DNA of 64,000 nucleotides from Segatella copri (GCF_026015295.1 NZ_JAPDUW010000001.1:2341501-2405500); one strand, 5' to 3'; shown: positions 1 through 8,063, counted from the stretch's first letter. Made by a program: numbers and translations. The notes: generated by a model not told the origin, from the sequence alone.

Positions 1-212
1 GCTGGCACGAGCATTCCCGCTACTTCATCGGAAAGCACAAATATACCGAAACGGGCGATATCAACCTCAACCCTATCGGCCTGAACTTCGAGGCCCGTGC
101 CGGCTACTCAGGAGTAATGCTCTACGCCCGTGCCGGAATAACCCCGCTGCTCAACAAGACCAAGGCTCCCGAGTGCTACCCGATGACCATCGGCTTAGGA
201 TTTAGACTGTAA
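1..212 (+). CDS. Outer-membrane beta-barrel protein, 3' end only
   Basis: The reading frame is open from base 3 to the TAA at 210-212 and gives about 69 residues. It alternates polar and hydrophobic residues, contains Gly-Tyr-Ser and Tyr-Ala-Arg-Ala-Gly strand-like stretches, and ends in Gly-Phe-Arg-Leu. A terminal strand of this kind is usual for Bacteroidetes outer-membrane barrel (PorT/OMP_b-brl) proteins. The start lies outside the window, so the family cannot be fixed. A long perfect hairpin follows 9 bases after the stop, consistent with the end of a transcription unit. Confidence 0.6.
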   Translation, partial: WHEHSRYFIGKHKYTETGDINLNPIGLNFEARAGYSGVMLYARAGITPLLNKTKAPECYPMTIGLGFRL

Positions 213-221
213 TTTCTCTCA

Positions 222-290
222 AAAAAGTGGCGATAGGTGTGCGAAATCTCATAAAAAAACATAGATTTCGCACACCTATCGCCACTTTTT
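222..290. terminator. Long perfect hairpin after the barrel gene
   Basis: Bases 222-249 are exactly complementary to 263-290 (28-bp stem, 13-base A-rich loop). The right arm ends in a run of five T and the left arm starts with A, so it can act in both directions. The stem is much longer than a normal intrinsic terminator. Confidence 0.7.
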
Positions 291-301
291 GCTGTTTAAC
301 G

Positions 302-370
302 GCCAAACTCGGAAGTGAAACACAGCCAAATTGGGTAACAAATCACGGCCAAATTGGGTAATTTTGCCCA
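302..370 (+). repeat. Three degenerate 23-bp tandem units
   Basis: Units begin at 302, 325 and 348. Each opens with GCCAAA followed by a CTCGG or TTGGG core. Spacing is exactly 23 bp, while the second halves drift. They lie between the terminator and the metY promoter and could be operator sites or remnants of a repeat. No gene is seen in 213-615. Confidence 0.45.
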
Positions 371-456
371 TTTTTCTGCTAAAAAATGCCCGAATACCAC
401 AAACGTGGTAGCAGGAATACTACTCATATGCTATTTCAGAATCCAAAAAATCGCCG

Positions 457-464
457 TACCTTTG
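457..464 (+). promoter_or_regulatory. -7 box for metY (TACCTTTG)
   Basis: The sequence fits the Bacteroidetes TAnnTTTG -7 element. It would start transcription near 470, leaving a leader of about 145 bases before metY. Confidence 0.55.
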
Positions 465-615
465 CAGCGTCAATCAGAACAAACAGCATGATGACTTTCA
501 GAAGGACATCAGAATGTCTTTCAGAGAGAGAACATCAATCTGATTTTTGGGCGACAAATTTATATAAATGAATAAGATTGAATATTAACGTAAAATTAAA
601 GAAAGGACATAGATT
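465..615 (+). promoter_or_regulatory. Leader of metY with a 7-bp helix; possible SAM-responsive element
   Basis: Bases 535-541 pair with 575-581 around a T/A-rich loop, and a purine stretch (AAAGAAAGGA, near 598) precedes the metY start. Methionine genes often carry SAM riboswitches, and SAM-II types are small pseudoknots of this general layout. I cannot match the conserved SAM-II core here, so this is only a candidate. Confidence 0.2.
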
Positions 616-1911
616 ATGAGTACAGAAAAGAAACTTCGCTTTGAGACACTTCAGTTGCATGTAGGTCAGGAAAATCCAGATCCAGCTACCGACGCTCGTG
701 CGGTGCCTATCTACCAGACCACAAGTTATGTGTTCCGCAACTCTCAGCACGCTGCCGATAGATTCGGACTCCGTGACGCAGGTAACATCTATGGTCGCTT
801 GACCAACTCTACTCAGGGTGTATTCGAAGACCGTGTGGCTGCCCTCGAGGGTGGTGTAGCAGGTTTGGCTGTCGCTTCTGGTGCTGCCGCCGTTACCTAC
901 GCTCTGCAGAACATTCTTCAGAATGGCGACCACATCGTAGCTGCCGACAACATCTATGGTGGTACTTATAACCTCATCACTCATACATTATCCACACAGG
1001 GTGTCAGCTACACCATCGTGGATCCTCGCAACTTCGAGCAGGTAGAGGCTGCTATCCAGGACAATACCAAGGCACTCTATGCAGAGACCTTCGGAAATCC
1101 TAACTCAGATGTAACCGATATCGATAAGTTGGCAGAGATTGCTCATCGCCACAACATCCCATTGATTATCGATAACACCTTCGGCACTCCATACCTCATC
1201 CGCCCTATCGAGCACGGAGCAGACATCGTGGTTCACTCAGCAACCAAGTTCATCGGCGGTCATGGTTCATCTCTCGGTGGCGTCATCGTAGATGGCGGTA
1301 AGTTCGACTGGAAGGCAAATGCCGACAAGTTCCCTACTCTCGCTAAGCCAGACCCATCTTATCATGGTGCCGTATTCGCAGATGTAGCCGGAGCAGCAGC
1401 CTTCGTAACCCGAATCCGTGCGGTCATCCTTCGTGATACCGGTGCAACCATCTCTCCATTCAATGCCTGGATTCTTCTTCAGGGCTTGGAGACATTGAGC
1501 CTCCGTGTAGAGCGTCACGTTCAGAATGCATTGAAGGTGGTAGAGTATCTGGAGAACAACCCTAAGGTGGCTAAGGTTAATCACCCAGCCGTTCCTTCTC
1601 ATCCAGACCACGAGCTTTACAAGAAGCTCTTCCCTAACGGCGGTGGTTCTATCTTCACCTTCGATATCAAGGGCGGTGAGAAAGAGGCATGGGAGTTCAT
1701 CGACCACCTGCGCATCTTCTCTTTGCTGGCTAACGTAGCCGACGTGAAGTCACTGGTTATCCACCCAGCAACAACCACCCACTCTCAGTTGAGCCCAGAG
1801 GAGTTGGAGGAGCAGCACATCTATCCTTCTACCGTTCGATTGAGCATCGGTATCGAGAACATCGACGATCTGATTGAGGCACTCGATGAGGCATTTACGT
1901 ATGTGAAGTAA
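616..1911 (+). CDS. metY: O-acetylhomoserine aminocarboxypropyltransferase (sulfhydrylase)
   Basis: A 431-residue PLP enzyme of the Cys/Met-metabolism (cystathionine gamma-synthase fold) family. It makes homocysteine from O-acetylhomoserine and sulfide in the cytoplasm. The PLP-binding lysine is Lys211 in the motif HSATKFIGGHG. The YGRLTNST segment near 59-66 and the long insertion around 222-250 (region after GSSLGG) are typical of the long MetY type rather than of MetB. Length is normal for the family. The start is preceded by AAAGGA a few bases upstream. cysK follows in the same direction, so both direct sulfide-assimilation reactions lie together. Confidence 0.93.
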   Translation: MSTEKKLRFETLQLHVGQENPDPATDARAVPIYQTTSYVFRNSQHAADRFGLRDAGNIYGRLTNSTQGVFEDRVAALEGGVAGLAVASGAAAVTYALQNILQNGDHIVAADNIYGGTYNLITHTLSTQGVSYTIVDPRNFEQVEAAIQDNTKALYAETFGNPNSDVTDIDKLAEIAHRHNIPLIIDNTFGTPYLIRPIEHGADIVVHSATKFIGGHGSSLGGVIVDGGKFDWKANADKFPTLAKPDPSYHGAVFADVAGAAAFVTRIRAVILRDTGATISPFNAWILLQGLETLSLRVERHVQNALKVVEYLENNPKVAKVNHPAVPSHPDHELYKKLFPNGGGSIFTFDIKGGEKEAWEFIDHLRIFSLLANVADVKSLVIHPATTTHSQLSPEELEEQHIYPSTVRLSIGIENIDDLIEALDEAFTYVK

Positions 1912-1916
1912 TTTCA

Positions 1917-2031
1917 GTGTTGAATGTTGAATGTTAAATGTTGAATTGCCTGACGGACAATAACGGCATTCAACATTCAACACTCAACATTAAAATTCAA
2001 CATTCAACACTCAACACTCAACACTTAACAT
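1917..2031 (+). repeat. TTGAATGTT-type repeats facing each other between metY and cysK
   Basis: Bases 1917-1947 hold four near-copies of TTGAATG/TTAAATG. Bases 1968-2031 hold about eight copies of the complementary form (CATTCAA, CACTCAA), so the region can fold into a large imperfect hairpin. The same motif recurs at 23639-23660 and 24381-24430 inside the hmu operon, always between co-directional genes. Confidence 0.6.
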
Positions 2032-2044
2032 TAAAAAAATCATT

Positions 2045-2992
2045 ATGGCAAAGATATATAAACAGATTACTGATTTAATCGGTAAGACCCCATTGGTAGA
2101 ATTGGGGAAGTATTCAGCATCCAAGGGGTTGGAGACTCCTGTAATTGCTAAGGTAGAATTCTTCAATCCTGGCGGAAGCGTAAAGGATCGTATCGCCCTT
2201 GCGATGATCGAAGACGCTGAGCAGAAGGGCATCCTGAAACCAGGTGCCACCATCATCGAACCAACCAGCGGTAACACGGGTGTAGGCCTGGCTCTGGTAT
2301 CAGCCGTAAAGGGCTACCACCTCATCCTCACCATGCCTGAAACCATGAGTGTGGAGCGCAGAAACCTGGTGAAGGCTTACGGCGCAGAAGTGAGACTAAC
2401 CAGCGGTAAGGACGGAATGCCTGGTGCCATCAAGGCTGCCGAGGAGCTCCGCGATTCCATCCCAGGCTCTGTGATTCTGGGACAGTTTACCAACCCAGCC
2501 AATCCTACCAAGCACTATGCCACAACCGGACCAGAAATCTGGGCAGATACCGATGGCGAGATTGATATCTTCGTAGCCGGTGTAGGAACAGGTGGAACCA
2601 TTTCGGGTATCGCCAAGTACCTGAAAGAGCAGAATCCTAACGTGAAGGTGATTGCCGTAGAGCCTGCCACATCGCCTGTATTGAACGGCGGACAGAGCGG
2701 TCCTCACAAGATTCAGGGTATCGGTGCCGGTTTCATTCCAGAGACTTACTCTTCAGAATATATCGATGAGGTATTGGATATTCAGAACGATGATGCTATC
2801 AAGGCGGGTCGTGACTTGGCTCAGACCGAGGGTCTCCTGGTAGGTATCTCATCAGGTGCCGCCGCCTTTGCAGCCACCGAGATTGCGAAGCGTCCTGAGA
2901 ACAAGGGCAAGAAGATTGTAGCCCTCTTGCCAGATACTGGTGAGCGTTATTTAAGCACTGTACTCTACGCTTTCGAGGAGTATCCATTGTAA
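2045..2992 (+). CDS. cysK: Cysteine synthase A (O-acetylserine sulfhydrylase)
   Basis: A 315-residue fold-type II PLP enzyme that makes cysteine from O-acetylserine and sulfide. The Schiff-base lysine is Lys47 in NPGGSVKDR. The substrate loop TSGNTG is at 74-79, and the glycine-rich phosphate loop GTGGT lies near 180. Length is usual for CysK. The start follows a run of A directly after the repeat region, and expression with metY is plausible because no strong terminator separates them. Confidence 0.95.
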   Translation: MAKIYKQITDLIGKTPLVELGKYSASKGLETPVIAKVEFFNPGGSVKDRIALAMIEDAEQKGILKPGATIIEPTSGNTGVGLALVSAVKGYHLILTMPETMSVERRNLVKAYGAEVRLTSGKDGMPGAIKAAEELRDSIPGSVILGQFTNPANPTKHYATTGPEIWADTDGEIDIFVAGVGTGGTISGIAKYLKEQNPNVKVIAVEPATSPVLNGGQSGPHKIQGIGAGFIPETYSSEYIDEVLDIQNDDAIKAGRDLAQTEGLLVGISSGAAAFAATEIAKRPENKGKKIVALLPDTGERYLSTVLYAFEEYPL

Positions 2993-3037
2993 TTCACAAT
3001 CGGATATTTTCTGATGGAAGCAAAATCTATCATAATT

Positions 3038-3070
3038 TCCCCAACCAGCTTTCCCATAGCAGGTTGGGGA
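3038..3070. terminator. Hairpin after cysK
   Basis: TCCCCAACC (3038-3046) pairs with GGTTGGGGA (3062-3070), giving a 9-bp GC-rich stem with a 15-base loop. It lies 46 bases after the cysK stop. A T-run is weak, so termination strength is uncertain. Confidence 0.5.
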
Positions 3071-3078
3071 TTTGCATA

Positions 3079-3201
3079 TCAAGCCTTTCTGTTCCTGTCA
3101 AACAGGCCTTGATAGGAGTCTGCTATGGCGTGGTGCGCCTCATCCACTACGATGAGTCCTGGCGTACACTTCGCCCGTGTCATGGTTGTCAAGAAACCAT
3201 T
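3079..3201 (-). pseudogene. Fossil fragment of a superfamily 2 (DEAH-type) helicase
   Basis: Read on the minus strand, 40 open codons between two stops encode MTRAKCTPGLIVVDEAHHA preceded by NGFLTT and followed by a helical tail. The run of aliphatic residues then DEAHH is helicase motif II (Walker B) of the type seen in restriction-type and other SF2 helicases. Nothing recognisable remains on either side, so this is a relic of a once larger gene, not an expressed protein. 3202-3473 holds nothing else that I can identify. Confidence 0.6.
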
Positions 3202-3473
3202 TCACCACAGCCGCACAACTCCACAATCAGTGTAATCCATGCAATCTGTGGGACTAAAGAAGAGTAAAGTAGAAAAATATGAAAAGGCAATAAGCCAACA
3301 AGATGAGCAGAACTTTTATTCAAAGCTCAACCCATCTTATCGTATATAATTAAAATTTAAAATTTTATCCTTTTGTGTTTTCCAGATATTAGGCAATTAA
3401 AGTGTATATCCGCATCCGATCCGTATGGAATTTTAATCATGCCGTTACCATGGGCGGTTACCCCTACAGCTAA

Positions 3474-3872
3474 TTATTTTTCCATCCAATTTACAACAAC
3501 AATACCATTAAGCCTCCCTATGTGCTTAACGTTTTCTGTAACCATAACCATGTTATTTATGATAGCTGTAGTACCGATAATTATGTCAGCATCTTCAATA
3601 AGTTGACCTTTTTTACGAAGAAAAGCCTTTTGTACAGCAAATTCATTCCAAATATTTGCCGTTGGCAATATTGTTACATACTGGCAAAACACATGAACAG
3701 CTCTAATGTTCTCAGAAGGTCTATCGCTACACTGAGCCCCATAAAGTAATTCTCCCAAAGTCATCTCAGAGATAAAGAAATGTTCTTGACCAATTTCTGA
3801 AATTTTAGCAGCAACATTACGTTTACCCCTCATAAAATATACACAAATATTGGTATCCAACAAGTAATTCAT
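3474..3872 (-). CDS. vapC: VapC-type PIN-domain toxin ribonuclease
   Basis: A 132-residue PIN protein. VapC toxins cleave RNA, often tRNA or rRNA, and are held inactive by the partner antitoxin. Acidic metal-site residues are Asp6 (LLDTN), Glu41 (LGELLYG), Asp94 and Asp96 (EDADIIIG), and the C-terminal VTENVKH motif is also typical. The ATG at 3872 starts one base after the antitoxin stop (TGATATG), so I prefer it to the in-frame TTG at 3881. Translation is probably coupled to the antitoxin. Confidence 0.88.
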   Translation of the reverse strand: MNYLLDTNICVYFMRGKRNVAAKISEIGQEHFFISEMTLGELLYGAQCSDRPSENIRAVHVFCQYVTILPTANIWNEFAVQKAFLRKKGQLIEDADIIIGTTAIINNMVMVTENVKHIGRLNGIVVVNWMEK

Positions 3873-3873
3873 A

Positions 3874-4146
3874 TCATCCAAAATTGACAGGTTCTGACTT
3901 TGACATTTTACTCTCGTTGATATTAGCTATAATATCTTCTGCCGACTGTTCGCCAACCCATGAACCACAGCAACGTTCTACCATTTCTTTAGTCCTATCT
4001 GCTGGCGTTTTAATTTCCTCTGCATCAGCTATCGACATGGAAAGTAAAGCAATAACCTCTATCTTATCTTCCTTACTTAACTTTTCGAGTTCATGCCAAT
4101 GAGGAACCTTACTTGCAAGCCTATTACTTAAAGCAACTATATTCAT
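3874..4146 (-). CDS. VapB-like antitoxin of the adjacent PIN toxin
   Basis: A 90-residue protein directly upstream of vapC. The C-terminal part (WVGEQSAEDIIANI) matches the toxin-wrapping tails of antitoxins that pair with PIN toxins. The N-terminal half is helical and would bind DNA or dimerise, but no clear AbrB or ribbon-helix motif is visible. The ATG at 4146 has AAAGGAG seven bases upstream, the best ribosome site in this area. This sets the start against the in-frame TTG at 4170. Confidence 0.8.
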   Translation of the reverse strand: MNIVALSNRLASKVPHWHELEKLSKEDKIEVIALLSMSIADAEEIKTPADRTKEMVERCCGSWVGEQSAEDIIANINESKMSKSEPVNFG

Positions 4147-4272
4147 AATTATCTCCTTTAAAACGTTCAACTTTTCCGCAAAAATACGCTTTTTCTACGA
4201 AACCACCAAGAAAATCAGAATAAATCTGCAAATTATCAGCCAATTACCCAAAATCATCAGAAAACAGCAACC

Positions 4273-4322
4273 TATAAACTATTAATTGTAAACTGTTAAC
4301 TATAAACTATTAACTGTAAACT
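4273..4322 (+). repeat. TATAAACTATTAA direct repeat
   Basis: Bases 4273-4300 and 4301-4322 are near-identical AT-rich units built from TAAACTATTAA and TGTAAACTGTTAA. The function is unknown. Confidence 0.5.
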
Positions 4323-4716
4323 TTCTTCCCCCGGCGGTCCCATCCCGCACAATTTGGCGAGGGCTTTGATGCCCCGCCATCCTTAGAGCGTAGCGGTTCC
4401 GAGCACCGAGTAGGGCGGTTTTCCTCTTCTTCCCTGAGGGGAGAAGACCGAGATGAGAGGTGGAGCCCTCTTTAAGGGGAAAAAGCGATGCCAATGAATG
4501 CAATGAAAGCTTGCTTTCAAATTGCCGAGTGCAGCTCGCTTTATCAACAAAGAGAGACGGGGTGATTTTCGAAAAGAGATACCACTTCACTATTTTCTCA
4601 ATACCCTTCTCAAACAAGAGAGATGCCCCCAAAATCCTTCTACAACTTGCGAGAATCGAGTATAAATTCTAGCATTTATCATTTAAAAGATTATAAAAAT
4701 CAATAAATATCATTAC

Positions 4717-4737
4717 GAGTTCCCATAGTGGGAACTC
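4717..4737. promoter_or_regulatory. Perfect 9-bp palindrome ahead of a -7 box
   Basis: GAGTTCCCA pairs with TGGGAACTC around a 3-base TAG spacer. A TATCTTTG -7 element lies 20 bases downstream (4757-4764). An operator overlapping a promoter is the simplest reading, but no gene follows, so the controlled gene may have been lost. Confidence 0.45.
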
Positions 4738-4947
4738 TCATTTATTTTATTTTTTCTATCTTTGCAAAAGATTACCACTTTGGAGGCGCCACGACAAAAA
4801 CAGTAATTTGTGGATCTCTACTTCCGAAAGCTAACGGAGGCGGAGACAGGGGAATTTGTGTCCGAAGCCAAAGAGCGATACCAAACATCTTCTGCTCTGT
4901 TCACGGTGACACGGTGACACGATGACACTAGTTTTTCAACTTTTCGC

Positions 4948-5004
4948 CTCGCACGCGGGCAGGCAGGAACTTTCGGCTTGATTTTTCCTGCCTGCCCGCG
5001 CGAG
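4948..5004. terminator. Strong GC-rich hairpin
   Basis: Bases 4954-4968 (CGCGGGCAGGCAGGA) pair exactly with 4986-5000. CTCG (4948-4951) and CGAG (5001-5004) extend the stem past a 2-base bulge. The loop is 17 bases. No T-run follows, so it may be a structural element rather than a terminator. Confidence 0.45.
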
Positions 5005-5070
5005 AGTAAATCTTCAGAAATCACTGTCATAAGTGTCACCCTGTCATCCAAAAGCAGGTTACTTCCGAAT

Positions 5071-5136
5071 CAAAAGTCAAAGACTTACGGTGCAAAAGTC
5101 AGGCACTTACGACGCAAAAGTCAGGCACTTACGCCC
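5071..5136 (+). repeat. Three 22-bp tandem repeats
   Basis: Units begin at 5071, 5093 and 5115. Each opens with CAAAAGTCA and contains (G)GCACTTACG or AGACTTACG. A further CTTACGAACC follows. The function is unknown. Confidence 0.6.
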
Positions 5137-5271
5137 CGTAATTCCCTGGCTTACGAACCGCAATCCAATCATAAAGCCCTTAAAAATCAAACAAGCCAGG
5201 CATTTAGAAGTGATACCAAGCAAGGCATGTAAAAGGGCTTACAAACACCAGGGCAAAGAGAATCTATGAAA

Positions 5272-5310
5272 AAGTATGAGCAACTGTGAGCAAGTATGAG
5301 CAACTGTGAG
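5272..5310 (+). repeat. Two 20-bp tandem repeats next to a -7 box
   Basis: AAGTATGAGCAACTGTGAGC occurs twice back to back. TATCTTTG at 5331-5338 lies about 20 bases downstream, so the repeats sit in the -33 to -70 region of a possible promoter, where an activator or repressor could bind. Confidence 0.5.
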
Positions 5311-5624
5311 TTGCCTCCTCACCGATTTCGTATCTTTGCATTGTGATTCAGAGATACTCAGCGGTTCCAATCAGCAAGCTATAGTAAGGCGTCCCCATAG
5401 CAAGCTATCCCCAGGCGGTCCCATCCCGCACAGCCATGGCAAAGACCGCTTTGATGTGATTTGATAGCCAACCAGCCAGGTATTAAAAAGAGAGTGGATT
5501 TGCGACAACCAGTTCCTATATAAAATAAGTTATAAGCTCGGGGAGGAATGAGTTTGAACCAATCGTCAAAGTTTAAAGAATACTAAAAGTTTCGTTTCCG
5601 CTTGAAAATTTCTTTTAAAATGCC

Positions 5625-5632
5625 TATATTTG
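5625..5632 (+). promoter_or_regulatory. -7 box of structured RNA copy A (TATATTTG)
   Basis: The element fits TAnnTTTG exactly. The conserved RNA begins 4 bases later, and the paralogous copy at 7774 has the same box at the same spacing. Confidence 0.65.
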
Positions 5633-5635
5633 CAA

Positions 5636-5788
5636 TGCCGTTAGTAATGGCGGCAGACATAAAGAGGTAGCAACTACGCTTAGTTCGGACTGAGAATCTG
5701 GACAGTTCGCAGTACACAAGAATGACAGTTCCAGTTGTTTGCCCCAATATGTATACTAATATCCATCCCGCTTCTGTGGGATGGGTAT
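5636..5788 (+). ncRNA. Structured RNA, copy A, upstream of the Ser/Thr kinase
   Basis: About 150 bases align with 7785-7939. Shared blocks include CTGAGAATCTGGACA, GTACACAAGAA and GGGATGGGTATC. Three helices are visible: TGCCG/CGGCA (5636-5640 with 5651-5655), AACT/AGTT, and a 3' stem CCATCCCGC/GTGGGATGG closing a TTCT loop. In copy B the first two helices change on both strands and keep pairing, which supports a folded RNA. It ends 50 bases before the kinase ATG, so it may be a leader or an independent small RNA. I do not recognise the family. Confidence 0.65.
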
Positions 5789-5837
5789 CTCTATTTAGTT
5801 AATTTTGCAACCGAATTATCAACCCAGTCTGCGTAAC

Positions 5838-7064
5838 ATGGATTCATATTCTGGAATCATCATAGAAGAAAGCAGAAGGTCTGAGCAATTTTCAGACTTT
5901 ACTCCCATACCTTGCAAAGGATTCAACATTCTTTGCAAGGCAAAGCGCTATGGCAGATGGTGGGTACTCAAGGGGTTGAAGGAGCCATACCGTCAAGACG
6001 AAAACCACAAGAACCTGCTGCACAAAGAGTTCGATATTCTCATATCCCTGCAGCATCCCAACATCGTATCAGCCTACAGCATGGAAGAAATACCGGAAAT
6101 GGGTACCTGTATCGTAATGGAATGGATAGATGGTATCACGCTGGAACACTGGAGCGGTAGGAAGACTGAGGGAGAAGACATCTTCCTCCAGTTGCTTGAT
6201 GCTGTGCATTACATCCACGCCAAGCAGATAGTACACAGAGACTTAAAACCTTCCAATATCATGATTACCCATAACGGCAATCATGTAAAGCTCATCGATT
6301 TCGGACTTTCAGATACCGACGACTTTGCCATCCTCAAACAGCCTGCCGGCACACCGGGCTACATCTCACCTGAACAGATTGTATCCCAACAGGCAGACAT
6401 CCGCAACGACATCTTCAGCATCGGTTGTATTCTGGAAAAGATACTTCCCGGCAACCCCTATCCAGCTATCATCAAGCGATGCAAGGCACCCATAACCCAG
6501 CGATATGCCAATGTTGACGAACTCAAAGCCGATTTCATGGCTCGCAGAAACAGCCATCCATCCGGTATCAAGCGTATCGGAATCGCAGCTTTGGTCTGTA
6601 TCATCTTATTAGGTTTCATCAGTTACCCATTACTGCATCAGCCGGAGAGGAGCATAAACACTACCCCTGAACATACCGAAGCCAAGAAGGATACAGTCAT
6701 CCGCCAGCAAACCAAGAAGCCAGCCCCACTTTCCTATGGCCGGAAATCCCTGCAGCCAACAGCTACCGAGCCATCTTCTGCATCACAGGCACAAGCCGCC
6801 GAACTCCTATCCGAAGGCAAGAAAACAATCGACAAGATGTGGAAGGAATCCGGCATAGACACCATCCGGTCTGTTGTGAAAAAGAGCGAGGCATACTATC
6901 GGTTTATAGATAAGAGCAATGATTTCATCACGACCACTTATCCGCAGACATTCTCTAAAGACATCGCCGGCAGCAAGAAGACCGATATCATCTACGAGCT
7001 GTCCTCTTATACCTCTGAAAGATATGTGAAGCCCACCTTGTCGAGATTTCAATCTTCCAGATAA
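5838..7064 (+). CDS. Membrane-anchored Ser/Thr protein kinase (Hanks type)
   Basis: A 408-residue protein with an N-terminal kinase domain. The ATP lysine is about Lys45 (WWVLKGLK), the catalytic loop HRDLKPSN is at 133-140, DFG at 154-156, and GTPGYISPE at about 171-179 is the activation and APE segment. A single membrane helix lies at about 247-265, followed by about 140 polar residues that would be outside the cytoplasm. The glycine-rich loop is weak. I chose the ATG at 5838 over the in-frame TTG at 5805. It lies directly behind structured RNA A. Its 3' end overlaps the convergent gene at 7049 by 16 bases. Confidence 0.85.
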   Translation: MDSYSGIIIEESRRSEQFSDFTPIPCKGFNILCKAKRYGRWWVLKGLKEPYRQDENHKNLLHKEFDILISLQHPNIVSAYSMEEIPEMGTCIVMEWIDGITLEHWSGRKTEGEDIFLQLLDAVHYIHAKQIVHRDLKPSNIMITHNGNHVKLIDFGLSDTDDFAILKQPAGTPGYISPEQIVSQQADIRNDIFSIGCILEKILPGNPYPAIIKRCKAPITQRYANVDELKADFMARRNSHPSGIKRIGIAALVCIILLGFISYPLLHQPERSINTTPEHTEAKKDTVIRQQTKKPAPLSYGRKSLQPTATEPSSASQAQAAELLSEGKKTIDKMWKESGIDTIRSVVKKSEAYYRFIDKSNDFITTTYPQTFSKDIAGSKKTDIIYELSSYTSERYVKPTLSRFQSSR

Positions 7065-7603
7065 TGCTCCACGATAATGCCGTTCTTCTTACCTATGACG
7101 TAAGTAACCGGTTCATCATCTCCATGTTTCCAGGCATGGAGATAAGCAGGCTCATGATTGATAAAATGACGGCACTCCAAAGTATCATCTTTCGCCAATC
7201 TGGTATTTTCAGATGATACCACCTTGAAACTACCGTTTCCCTGATACCTGATGATGCAGGTTCTGTCGGGCAGCCAGGAAAGTTTGAGCATCTGTCCCTC
7301 ATAAAGATCATCGCATGAGATTTCCTTGCCTATAACCATCTGACTCTGCTGCTCTCCCGTTCCTTGCGACAATCCAAACTCCTCAAAGTCTGCATAACCG
7401 AGAAAATTAGCCAGCACATTCTTGGTAAACTTGCTGGCAGAAACCCCTTCGCTCACGTATCCCCAAAACCGTCGCAGCGTAGAGGCACTCACCCTTTGCT
7501 GGGTACGTTCCTCCACCTTTTCGCTCAACCAAGCGAAGTCGCGAGGCACAACCATCTTGCGCCCCACCATCTTTTCTATCATTTCACGTAATATCTGTTC
7601 CAT
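7049..7603 (-). CDS. Putative DNA-binding regulator (uncharacterised Bacteroidales family)
   Basis: A 184-residue protein. The N-terminal 70 residues are helical with a SASTLRRFWGY motif, seen in Bacteroidales proteins thought to bind DNA. The C-terminal half is beta-rich, without a known catalytic motif. The -7 box CAAAGATA (complement of TATCTTTG, 7608-7615) ends only 4 bases before the ATG at 7603, so the mRNA would be leaderless or nearly so. It converges on the kinase gene with a 16-base overlap, so the two may interfere or be functionally linked. Confidence 0.6.
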   Translation of the reverse strand: MEQILREMIEKMVGRKMVVPRDFAWLSEKVEERTQQRVSASTLRRFWGYVSEGVSASKFTKNVLANFLGYADFEEFGLSQGTGEQQSQMVIGKEISCDDLYEGQMLKLSWLPDRTCIIRYQGNGSFKVVSSENTRLAKDDTLECRHFINHEPAYLHAWKHGDDEPVTYVIGKKNGIIVEHYLED

Positions 7604-7773
7604 GCTGCAAAGATACTGAAACAAATCCAAGCAACACACAAAAAAGCAAATATTTCCACTAAAAACGCCCTATATTTTGAACTTGGAACGGAATGGAACG
7701 CTGAAAAAGCAGAAAAAACACCTATTTTTGCAAAAAAATCAGCTCACAATGAACAACTTTAGAAAAAAAATGG

Positions 7774-7781
7774 TATATTTG
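7774..7781 (+). promoter_or_regulatory. -7 box of structured RNA copy B (TATATTTG)
   Basis: Same box and same 3-4 base spacing to the RNA start as copy A. Confidence 0.65.
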
Positions 7782-7784
7782 CAG

Positions 7785-7939
7785 TGCTGTTATAAACAAG
7801 CAGCAGACATGTTAAGGAAACAACCATGCTTGGTTCGTACTGAGAATCTGGACAATTCATTGTACACAAGAACGAAGACAAAAGTTGTTCACCCAACCGT
7901 GTATTATTGTATCCATTCCGCTTCGGCGGGATGGGTATC
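7785..7939 (+). ncRNA. Structured RNA, copy B
   Basis: Paralogue of 5636-5788. Helix 1 is TGCTG/CAGCA (7785-7789 with 7801-7805), where copy A has TGCCG/CGGCA. Helix 2 is AACC/GGTT where A has AACT/AGTT. The 3' stem CCATTCCGC/GCGGGATGG closes a TTCG tetraloop. These double changes are compensatory. The next gene starts at 8064, 125 bases further on. No T-run follows the last stem, so the 3' end is uncertain. 7640-7773 holds nothing else that I see. Confidence 0.65.
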
Positions 7940-8063
7940 AACATATACCCATTGGTGTGAGCTGATTTTCATTCTTTGTGTACAGGTAGTCCAGAACCTT
8001 CAGAACAGAATGAAATTGGTTCGCACCTTTTTTTGTGTCTAAATCTTAAAAATAACTTTAACA

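Larger units (their letters stand above)
4171..5624. other. Gene-free stretch rich in hairpins and tandem repeats
   Basis: No reading frame here resembles a protein. It carries the GGCGGTCCCATCCCGCACA sequence twice (about 4330 and 5413), each followed within 30 bases by GCTTTGATG. It also holds a 9-bp palindrome (4717-4737), -7 boxes at 4757 and 5331, a 15-bp hairpin, 22-bp and 20-bp tandem repeats, and facing GGTGACAC/GTGTCACC copies (about 4903-4927 and 5029-5045). It looks like a graveyard of intergenic repeats or an untranslated RNA region. Confidence 0.5.

Noticed and set aside
386..571. 61-codon ORF in front of metY
   Set aside because: It overlaps the -7 box and the leader helix of metY; composition is not protein-like.
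535..600. SAM-II riboswitch
   Set aside because: Only one helix and a purine stretch fit; the conserved core could not be matched, so it is kept only as a weak leader entry.
3064..3267. 67-codon plus-strand ORF after cysK
   Set aside because: The minus strand of the same stretch encodes a clear DEAH helicase fragment, so this is its shadow.
4300..4632. 110-codon minus-strand ORF in the repeat region
   Set aside because: Low-complexity basic translation, repeated DNA on both sides, and no start or ribosome site.
5071..5136. CRISPR array
   Set aside because: The 22-bp units are directly adjacent with no unique spacers.
7677..8042. 121-codon ORF before the 8064 gene
   Set aside because: It runs through the structured RNA copy B and its promoter; the conservation there is of RNA pairing, not of codons.
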